Below, in pieces: positions 1 to 8,163 of a stretch of DNA of 64,000 nt; within the stretch, counting starts at the first letter, position 1, and each line of letters starts with the position of its first letter. The stretch comes from Beroe forskalii. Taxonomy: Eukaryota > Ctenophora > Nuda > Beroida > Beroidae. The notes under the pieces are model-generated. The model was not told the DNA's origin, searched no databases, and saw only the letters and a program-made list of their open reading frames with translations. Location of the stretch: NCBI GenBank assembly GCA_011033025.1, contig WFMF01000444.1:1-64000 (forward strand). Direction: 5' to 3'. The translations under genes were made by a program, and so were the position numbers.

Positions 1-3
1 CCT

Positions 4-210
4 TTGGCAAATTCCCAAAGGGTTCTTCAAAATAAAGGGATGTTCAAATGGGTTCCTGCAAATCTTCAGATTGGTGGATTGCATGACAAAAGCTGGAGCC
101 TCATCAATGCTTATGCGAAATGTGCTGTCAAAAGGAAAATTGTGTCAAGAACTATTATCAGTATTGTGGAAATAATTTATTGCAATATTGGCAAGTGTAA
201 TAACCAATGA
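4..210 (+). CDS. possible 3' end of a coding region running in from outside the window (unrecognised)
   Basis: An open frame runs from the window edge to a TGA at 208-210 and is followed at about 265 by AATAAA-like sequence (gaaataaag). The 68 codons resemble no family I know: they have a basic central stretch and a hydrophobic end (IISIVEIIY) finishing in CNIGKCNNQ. It could be the last exon of an upstream gene or chance. No start codon or splice acceptor can be assigned. Confidence 0.2.
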   Translation: MANSQRVLQNKGMFKWVPANLQIGGLHDKSWSLINAYAKCAVKRKIVSRTIISIVEIIYCNIGKCNNQ

Positions 211-213
211 TAT

Positions 214-1219
214 TATGATATGAGATTGAATTGTTATGTAATACCACACCAATTTATAAAAAGAAATAAAGATAACCAGATTGATTGATACTTATTTATT
301 CATCTTACATATATACATATATTGTGTTTTAATAAGAGTGGATGAATTTTATAATTTGCATGTTCAAATAGAACATATTTTTAAATTTGTCTGAATTTCA
401 TAATCTTGTTGAATTTGAAGATTCTAATATTTTTAGAAGACAGAGGGAGATTGTTAATATTGAATATTCCTTCAATTTATATATTTCTTGATAACATCCT
501 TGAAATGATTATTGATTGATTTATAACATTTACTACTTTGTCTTATAATGCTTTATATGATATTTAAATATATTCCTTTCCAGGGAATGTCATAAGTTAT
601 ACTCTGTTTGTTGGGGTTTTGGTTCTATACCTTTTTCAATACACTACCGCTGTGTTTTATTGGTCCACCATCAAAACTAAAATATCAGAATCTGCCAATA
701 TATTTGAATTAAAAAGAAAACTTTCTTCAAGACATCAATCTGCAATATTTTTCTATATATCAATCAATCAAAGTCCCCTTTAATTGAAATCTGTCCCCAA
801 AATGATGAAAAAGTAAGATAAAAATACAACCATTACAATTAAAGATGATAAATAAATGTGGATAAAAAACTGGGAAGGTCCTGCTCATACGTTCTATAAA
901 AGAAATTCAATTCAATAAATTAACATGTGACTTCTTCAATATTGGCATAAATCAAGGCAACAAAAATTAATTAATTACTTCTAAATATACATATAGTGTG
1001 TCACTTTGAATAAATTAGTAAAATAGAATATCTAAAAACATAAAAACTAGCAACACATGCCCTCTTAATGCAGGGATGAATGAGATTAGAAAAAAGGCCA
1101 AATTTTCATTTAAAAAAACATTGTATGAAAAATGTAACCTTTGATAATATAGTATTATGTTGGTAATAACATATACCAAAAAACAAATCAAAGATCCATC
1201 TGTTTGGATCTGTATGCTG
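214..1219. other. AT-rich non-coding stretch
   Basis: Very AT-rich sequence with frequent stops in all frames. I see no gene, RNA or clear repeat structure here. Confidence 0.5.
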
Positions 1220-1536
1220 CGCTGTGCTTAAGCACCCGCCGCCCGCAAACAGGTGTATGCAAGCTTAGCGATGCTTTCTCGATCTATGTATTTTTATGAT
1301 AAAATTAGCGCGCTTCCCTACGGGACACACACTGTGCTGGGGAAGCGCGCCGCTCGAGCCACACAAGGATATACGTGTTTAGCAAGGTCTGGTTACAAAG
1401 ACCTAGACTTTTAACTTTATTTCAGTTGATTTTGCTAAACACGTATATCCCTGTTATCGTCGCGCGGCGCGCTTCCCGTAGCGTAGCTTAGGGAAGCGCC
1501 GCGCGCGTACACACACCTATGTGGGCTTAGGAACAG
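1220..1536. repeat. GC-rich triple-hairpin element (MITE-like)
   Basis: An island of GC-rich palindromes in AT-rich DNA. Three nested or serial inverted repeats are visible: GCGCGCTTCCC with GGGAAGCGCGC (about 1307-1350), GGATATACGTGTTTAGCAA with its reverse complement (about 1367-1452), and GCGCGCTTCCC with GGGAAGCGCCGCGC (about 1466-1506). The outer ends are loosely inverted (CTGTGCTTAAGC... with ...GGGCTTAGGAACAG). A partial copy lies at 1977-2027, which shows it is a dispersed family rather than a unique structure. No coding capacity. Confidence 0.6.
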
Positions 1537-1729
1537 TTGACTCATTTCAAAGGTTTTTTAATTAGAAATGACTATTATTAGATGCATGTTATTTTTTGTT
1601 AAAGTTATTCTAATCCATTCCTAACTCCTATTCTTTAATGAAATCTTTCAAAATGTTATTCATAAATGGAAAAATGTGTCATGTTCAAAGGTGAGTTCTT
1701 AATGTAAACCAATGGATTGAATATTACCA

Positions 1730-1820
1730 CATGTTACGTGTCCCGCCCTGTTTGTTCGCGCTCGCGCGCGCTTTTCTGAAGAGGCGCGCTTGCGCGCGCA
1801 AACTAAGGCTCCGTAACATG
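1730..1820. repeat. short palindromic GC-rich element
   Basis: CATGTTACG at 1730-1738 is the reverse complement of CGTAACATG at 1812-1820. Inside is a second GC-rich inverted pair (TTTGTTCGCGC with GCGCGCAAAC) rich in CGCG. This 91-bp unit looks like a miniature inverted-repeat element. Confidence 0.5.
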
Positions 1821-1976
1821 GAGTAAATTGAATATTGTTAAGATTTGTGATGGTTCAATACCATTAATTTTGTCTTATCTTATCTCTTAAGCTCAATATG
1901 TTATATATTGAGCTTTATGCTCTTGTTTGTTGAGCTTCCTGCCATTCATTTATAATTGTGCATTGCAATTCCAGTT

Positions 1977-2027
1977 CCTAAGCCCGCATAGGTGTGCAAC
2001 GCAGACAGGGATATACGTGTTTAGCAA
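1977..2027. repeat. partial copy of the 1220-1536 hairpin element
   Basis: CCTAAGCCCGCATAGGTGTG matches, in reverse complement, the right end of the larger element near 1514-1533. It is followed by GGATATACGTGTTTAGCAA, the central arm of that element. Only half of the element is present. Confidence 0.6.
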
Positions 2028-2344
2028 CAATTCCAGGTTCCTTCACCTCACTATTTCACAAATTTCCTCGATTCCAAGGTATAATGTGTATTGGGTGTAT
2101 CCATGCCCTGCTGTGAAAGATTTATGATTAGTGCCAGTGCTTATCTGGGACTGGAAATATTGAATGCTGATAATAATGAAACGTGACACATTTCACATGT
2201 ATCTACTGAATCATCTTACCGTGTTGTCATTCATCTAATTTCTAATGAAATCTTGTTTGACCCAGTAATTTCCCTAATTTTTTGAAGGAAAAGTAATCTG
2301 ATGTCCATGTCTTGAAGATGTAAAGTTGTAATCATTTGACTGAA

Positions 2345-3780
2345 ATGGACTTATTTTTGTCAAAGATCTCAATAATTCTCTTTCTGAGATCTATGGTCCA
2401 TGCATGTCATGAAACATCTTTCAAGATTGACGGCTATGAATATAATGTAAATCACTTGAAAAATCATCTTCCTCCATACCAGAAGTACACTGATAAAAGT
2501 AATTTCTTTGGAATAAGTCCCTCCAATCAAAAGAAATATATTTTCTTCAATATAGCAGATTTTGTCAAAGAACAAGAAATTGACAAGAGCCATCACATAA
2601 CTGAAAAATGTTTTCCAAGACCTAAAAACAGTGATAAAATCACAAACATTCCTGTGGCTTGTATTCCTGCTGATCAAGATGAATGTGAAAGTAGTGAGGT
2701 CTGCTGGGTTGCCCTTGGGTCTTGCAAAGATGTTTCATATCAGATTTTCAATGGTAGCCTAGTGATGGTTTACAGTGGTGGTGACTTACCAGTGAGTTGA
2801 TGATTTTTTACCTAGTAGTTTTAGTGAAATGCTATTGAGGTTACCAAACATTGGACATATTACTTATCAGCTTGGATTGAATAAAACCTGTATACTAAGA
2901 AGAAATCTATAATAAATCATCATTCTATTGCAATATCAATTAAAGGATCCCCTATCTTTATCACATCTTTATTATATTGCAATAGGTTGCAACAGAATGA
3001 TGATATGTTAGGAAATTCATTCTGTTCATCCTATCTTTATATCCAGATTCATTTCCAAAAATAAATATATATCCAATTTTGATGACTGTAAATGGCAAAA
3101 AAACTTCTTATCACAGGACAAAAAGTTTGCTGTTAAGATCAACTGTTGCAAAGATGATCACTGTCTATCCAAATATGGATTAGATTCACCTATCAAATTT
3201 GAATCGTCATCATGCTACCAGAAAGCTGATTATTGTGTTGAATTGAATTCACCATATGGGTGTAATTGTGACACCCGTAAGAAGATTGATCTTGACTTAA
3301 ACCGAAAGGAGTTTCAATGTGATGCTATTCCTCATGGTAAGAAAAATAACCTCACTTAGTTACTAAGTGTGTACCTTTTTAAAGTTATATAGAATTAAAG
3401 AATAGCTCTTTTCTGGCAATTTCAATGAAATAAATGTTTCTCTAAATGCATGACAAATATTATTGATGTTGCAAATAATGGCTTCAAGAAGTTTCATATA
3501 CTTATAATATGACTAATATTTAAGATTTAAATCCCCTCTTCCTTCAGGTTTGAGTGCAGGGTTAAGCACTGGCAGCTGGCTCCTTATATTCTTCTTTACA
3601 ATCACTGGGATGTATTTCGGAGTTGGAATTGTATATAACTGTTCTGATGGTCATAGAGGCACTGAGTCAATCCCTCATCTAGAAATGTGGAAAGATTTAG
3701 GGTCTTTGATATGTGAGGGCTTTATGTTTGTGAAGTCTTGTGGAGAATACAGAGAGGGCTTCCAGTATAGTTCAATTTAA
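2345..3780 (+). CDS. MRH-domain type I membrane protein (ATG27 / cation-dependent mannose-6-phosphate receptor-like)
   Basis: Exons 2345-2791, 3117-3336 and 3548-3780 join in frame (GT-AG introns, phases 0 and 1) to a 299-residue protein. Residues 1-20 form a hydrophobic signal peptide ending MVHA. Then comes a cysteine-rich lumenal part with the YSGGDLP / KINCCKDD pattern of mannose-6-phosphate-receptor-homology domains. One membrane segment follows at about residues 233-252 (WLLIFFFTITGMYFGVGIVY). The cytosolic tail carries the family pattern IPHLEMWKDL..L.C.GF.F and ends YSSI, a YxxPhi sorting signal in the place of the C-terminal tyrosine motif of yeast Atg27. The likely role is a Golgi/endosome sorting or autophagy membrane protein; I infer this from the family. 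The start was chosen as the first ATG, directly before the signal peptide. Candidate poly(A) signals AATAAA lie at 3978 and 4011. Gene structure is well supported; ATG27 versus M6PR-like naming is less certain. Confidence 0.82.
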
Positions 3781-4585
3781 TCTTATGAACTTAGTGAATT
3801 TCTTTGAAAATAACCCTTGGATTCAAACCAACTTACACTTGATTGTATTACTATCATACATTAGATGAAATAACAATCAATGAATGAATCAATTATCATT
3901 TATCATTTGAGGGTTGAGGCATTTGGGATTCATTGTTGAGTTTTATTTATTTCTGCAGATGGTTTGAATTATTGTTTAATAAACATATTTTGAGAATTGT
4001 ATAGGTAGTCAATAAAAAGAATTAATTCTTTATCACATCAATCTATTTTACTATTTTAGAATTTGAATTTGAATTTCTTTTTTATCTGATATGAGCATGG
4101 GCATGTGCATGATTTTGTTTGATACATAGAAACACACTGGATATGATAATAGTTTCTGTTTGAAAGGTCAAGATTCAAGCAAATTGAACTATATGAATGA
4201 TCAAATTTTCATCAGCACTGCACTATCCTACACTTGCCTGTGGTTTTATATCATTGTTATTGCATTTCCTATTAAGTTTTTTGATTCCACACTTCTTTGA
4301 TATGTCAATTTTTAGATTCAAATTTTAATTTTTTATGACTCAATGGATCATCTAGATCTGCAAATCTATTCTTTTTTTTTTTAGTTTTATTTCAGGTAGT
4401 ATTGCTTAACTTGTAGAAATTTTAATAAATCAGCTAATGTTCTGAAACCAGCATTTTCATTGCATCTTTTATAGATTTCAAATAATAATGATGGTAATCA
4501 TTGCATACATGTCTCAATGATTTACCAGTTTATGCCAAATGTTTTCAGTCCATTTGATTAAAGGTTATATTGTCATTTTGATAAA
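3781..4585. other. 3' flank and intergenic DNA
   Basis: AT-rich sequence downstream of the MRH gene holding two AATAAA signals (3978-3983, 4011-4016) and a T-run near 4371-4383. No further gene seen. Confidence 0.5.
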
Positions 4586-4749
4586 AGGATTGTTCACATA
4601 TTACATAATCACCAAGGGCAGGGGGGGGTTTCCTAATGATTACGTTACATGTTATTGTAACAAATACAACTACTGTAATATTGATTATGAGGGGGAGGGT
4701 GGGTTAAACTCGGCCAAAAATTGATTACGTAATATGTGAATGATCCCTA
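4586..4749. repeat. MITE with about 27-bp terminal inverted repeats
   Basis: The left end (GGATTGTTCACATATTACAT...) and the reverse complement of the right end (GGGATCATTCACATATTACG...) agree at about 24 of 27 positions. The 164-bp interior is non-coding and holds a G-run. The TTCACATATTACGTAA type of terminus is typical of miniature DNA transposons in invertebrates; the superfamily is not assigned. Confidence 0.7.
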
Positions 4750-4862
4750 ATTAATAATGAGTAATTATAATCATTAAAAAAATTTAGATTATATTTCATA
4801 CTGATGCAGTTCTTATATTATATGATATATAAATCTGTAACGCATCAAATATAAAGCATGTG

Positions 4863-6542
4863 ATGAGTGAATTGGACTCTCTCCTAGATGATGCATTAGC
4901 AGATTTTGAAAATGATGACCCTTGTAAAAGTTCCAAGGATAAACTCCCAGTTACTTCATCATCTCAGTGTCTTTCTGACTTCAATGAATTCACCAAGGTC
5001 GGTCTAAATTACCTAATATATATCTACTCATTCATAACTATTAATCTTCCTTTTTCAATGATCATTTTGTTCCATATTGTACCTAAATATAATGATTACC
5101 ACTAGATAGTAGATACTTAGATAATCTACATTTGACAGCAGTTTGAAAAGTTAAGATTCTACTTTGAAAAGGTGTTTATATCCAGTTGACTGCTGAGGAT
5201 GAAGAACAATATATAGAAGATTTGACCAAGGAGTTTGACAAGGCATTCACTGATTTCCTTGATGCTACACCTGATTTGAAGAAGGAGTTCAGCAATGAAG
5301 AAAGTTCAAGTAGCATCGATGATAACGTTACCAAGACAATGGAGGGCCTGTTCCAGGATGCTGCCAGTAGCATGCCCATTGGGGAAGATGAGGAGGCTCA
5401 CGGAGGAGCTAACAACATGATGCCCCTGCTGGAGTCTCTGCTCAGCAAACTCTTGTCCAAAGAGGTTAGGGGCCGGGCACTATCCAACTTAGTCTTTGTA
5501 ATCTAGACAGACAATATTCAGTCAAACATTATGTTTATTCTGACAATATTATACACTAATCTAACGGCACATAGTGACACTGTTGAGCGTTGCATTAATT
5601 GTACGAGGAGAAGCCGAGTGCCAATTTATGTACTAATCAACCGAGGTGAAGCCGAGCGTTGATTAGTACACTAATCGGCACGAGGTGTCAGCCGAGTGCA
5701 ATTAGTGCAACAGTATCACTTATGTGGTTCTAAATTAGCGTTTTGTACCATGACCAGTTATACTCTTATTAAAACTTTAAAATAATTGCACGGAAGTAAT
5801 CTGCACAGGAGTGGCATAAAATATTTTATAGGATTAATCTACTGTATCTTCTTTTATCTATAAAATTAAGTGAATATTAAATCACGGTAAAAATAGAGTC
5901 ATTACAATTGAAATGTTTACAGTTTCCTCATTAAATGATATAATTTATGAACTTCCCATCTTCATATTGACACTTCAGGTGCTACACGAGCCACTACAAG
6001 AACTGCTTGGCATGTATCCCGAGTGGTTGGAAGCTAACACAGGTCACGCCAACCATGCAACATACACCAAACAGTTTGAGATAGTGCAGAGTATATGTGA
6101 CATCTTCAATTCACCTGATTTCAAGGTTTAATTTAAACTCATCAGGGCTTCTCCTCAAGATTAAATGTGCCCATGAATGCCATGATTTGAATAGAGAATA
6201 GAAGTATAGATAGTATAAGATGATTAAGCTCTCCTTAAGTACCTGTAAATCTCCTGTATAAATCATACATGATTCATCAATAACAGAGGAATAAGCTGCA
6301 AATAAACCATAACATCTACTCCTCGGGTAATTAATCTTTCCTAACCTTTGCTATATCTTTCATTATCTTTCGCCTTAAATCAGAGTGAGGGCAGCAAGGT
6401 TTACTCTCTCCTGAACGAGATGCAAGAAACTGGTCCTCCACCCCAGGAGATTGTGGACAAGATGTCACAGGAGATCCCAGAAGCTATGAGAGCTGGTCCT
6501 CCCCCTCCCTTCCCTTCTGACGATCAGTGCTGCATCCAATGA
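4863..6542 (+). CDS. PEX19: peroxisomal biogenesis factor 19 (PEX19), copy 1
   Basis: Four exons (4863-4997, 5186-5464, 5979-6125, 6384-6542), all phase 0 with GT-AG introns, encode 239 residues. PEX19 is the cytosolic chaperone and import receptor for peroxisomal membrane proteins and docks on PEX3. Diagnostic features: the N-terminal PEX3-binding helix (LDSLLDDALADF, residues 4-15), the acidic DLTKEFDKAFTDFL helix, the helical cargo-binding region with MEGLFQDAA and PLQELLGMYPEWL, and the C-terminal CaaX box CCIQ for farnesylation. It is shorter than the vertebrate protein (about 299) mainly in the N-terminal half. The start is the ATG at 4863, preceded in frame only by a GTG. A near-identical partial second copy follows at 16785-18194. 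Intron 2 carries a hairpin element (5549-5745). Complete and apparently functional. Confidence 0.95.
5549..5745. repeat. triple-hairpin element in PEX19 intron 2
   Basis: Outer inverted repeats (CACATAGTGACACTGTTG with CAACAGTATCACTTATGTG, extending a little further out through CTAAT) enclose three hairpins. The central one is perfect: TGTACTAATCAAC and GTTGATTAGTACA (5629-5670) around the loop cgaggtgaagccgagc. The flanking two have weaker stems and loops of the same CGAGG...CCGAG kind. A decayed homologue sits at the same place in the duplicate. Confidence 0.75.
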
Positions 6543-6670
6543 GCTCAAACACAAGGAAATATATTGTATTGTTACGTATTCTGGTTTCCAGTGGTTCTGG
6601 GTGCAAATGTGTTGCAAGTTGTTATTGGAAAAGAGAATTATTGAAATCTGCCTTAGATGAACTACTAGTA

Positions 6671-7698
6671 CAGGGCTGGATCCAGGGCGGAAAAAGTGGG
6701 GGGGTTGAAAATTTCGGCGAGGGAGGTGGCGCGCAGCGCCGCCGAGCGAGCTATGGCAGTGGCTGGGGGCGCAACCCCCAGCGGGGTCCAGGGGCAGAGC
6801 CCCTGGTGGGGGGTTTAGGGGGGCGAAGCCCCCCGGAAAATTTTTCAGAAAATGAAGTCATTTTGCTAAAATCTCCTTCATATTTTTCCATAGAAACCTG
6901 GGAATTTAGACTTTCAGTAATAGACAGTATGAGCTAAATTCAGGAAACACCTCACATCCATGATTTTTCATATTTCCTCTGAGACTCAATTTTATTGTTT
7001 TTTGTGGTCCGCTCACTTCAGTCGCAAAATTGGAAAATGACCACAAATGAAGGCGAATTGCAAGGTATATCAGTACTATGCAATTTATAGTCTTAGGTCC
7101 TAACTGATTTTTCTGAACACTGCAAGCGGAAATTTTGAAAGTTCTACATCGAACACAACTAAGGACTACCAATTTAGCCACATAGATGATAATGAATCAC
7201 AACATAACAGCCCGCTGCAGACGATAATTTTCAGTGTTTTGGATCCCTGACTGAGTGTCTGGCTGTGTCTACACCAGTTGTGTAACAGCTCGCAACAGCT
7301 CACCGCAATCAAAATTTTCATGGGTTTTTCGCATTTGAATCTACCTCCAAAATCAATTTGAAGCCGGCTGTTTCGGACTGGCTCTGTCTTGACCAGTGCA
7401 GAAAGCAGTTGTTTAAAATAATTTGATCGAAACAGCCCACCGCAGGTGAAAATTATAGGGTTTTTTGCATCCAAATATTGAAATTATGTGTTTGAAACTG
7501 AAAACTTGCTAACTGGGGTTAGAACTGGCTAAAGAATAATCAAGTCAATGAACTCTCCGTGTACATAAAACATAACAAATATTACAACCCCAACAACCCC
7601 ACTCTAAAACCAACAACCCCACAACCCCACTACAACCCCACTCAAGAAAAAGTGGGGGGGTTGCAACCCCCCAAAACCCCATTGTAGATCCACCCCTG
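6671..7698. mobile_element. non-autonomous hAT-type DNA transposon
   Basis: The 1028-bp insertion starts CAGGGCTGGATCCAGGGC and ends TGTAGATCCACCCCTG (inverted). It is flanked by a perfect 8-bp duplication TACTAGTA (6663-6670 and 7699-7706). The paralogous unit has the uninterrupted empty site near 18310 (GAAC-TACTAGTA-GATGC). An 8-bp target duplication with a central TA and CAGGG termini are hallmarks of hAT elements, Buster branch. There is no transposase ORF. Positions 6729-6834 hold four GC-rich hairpins in a row, e.g. CCAGGGGC-AGA-GCCCCTGG. Confidence 0.88.
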
Positions 7699-7706
7699 TA
7701 CTAGTA

Positions 7707-8163
7707 GATGCTATTACTACGAAAATAACTCTTTTAGATACTCTATAATTTCGTAAGTGTTAATTATTTTTCTTAAACTTTGTGAAACATCAGATACCTG
7801 CACAGTTGTGACTGTGTAGTATATTAGGGACATAATTCATTCTATTTATACATTATTTTTCCTTTAATGGAATCCACATTCCAGTAAAGATGAACTACCC
7901 AGTACCCATGGTATGTTCTTTGTTTATTAAGTTATTAATATTTCGCCTCTGAATTTGTATGAATCTAAAAACTGTTAAAAGCTGTAACATTGTTTGACTT
8001 GCAGCTTTAAAAAAGCCTAAAAAATGACATGTCATATAACGTTTAAATTAATTTTAATTCATTGTAACTTTGTAATTATTATTAAGCGGCAAATTTCACT
8101 GCTAAATTTCACTGTTATTAAATGTATAAATTCCTTTACTCATTTAACACTAACTGAGAGGAG
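7707..8163. promoter_or_regulatory. PEX19 to zinc-finger gene spacer (presumed 3' flank and promoter region)
   Basis: This spacer is conserved with 18320-18742 of the duplicate. It must hold the PEX19 3' end and the start of the zinc-finger transcript. I cannot point to a TATA box or initiator with confidence. Confidence 0.3.
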
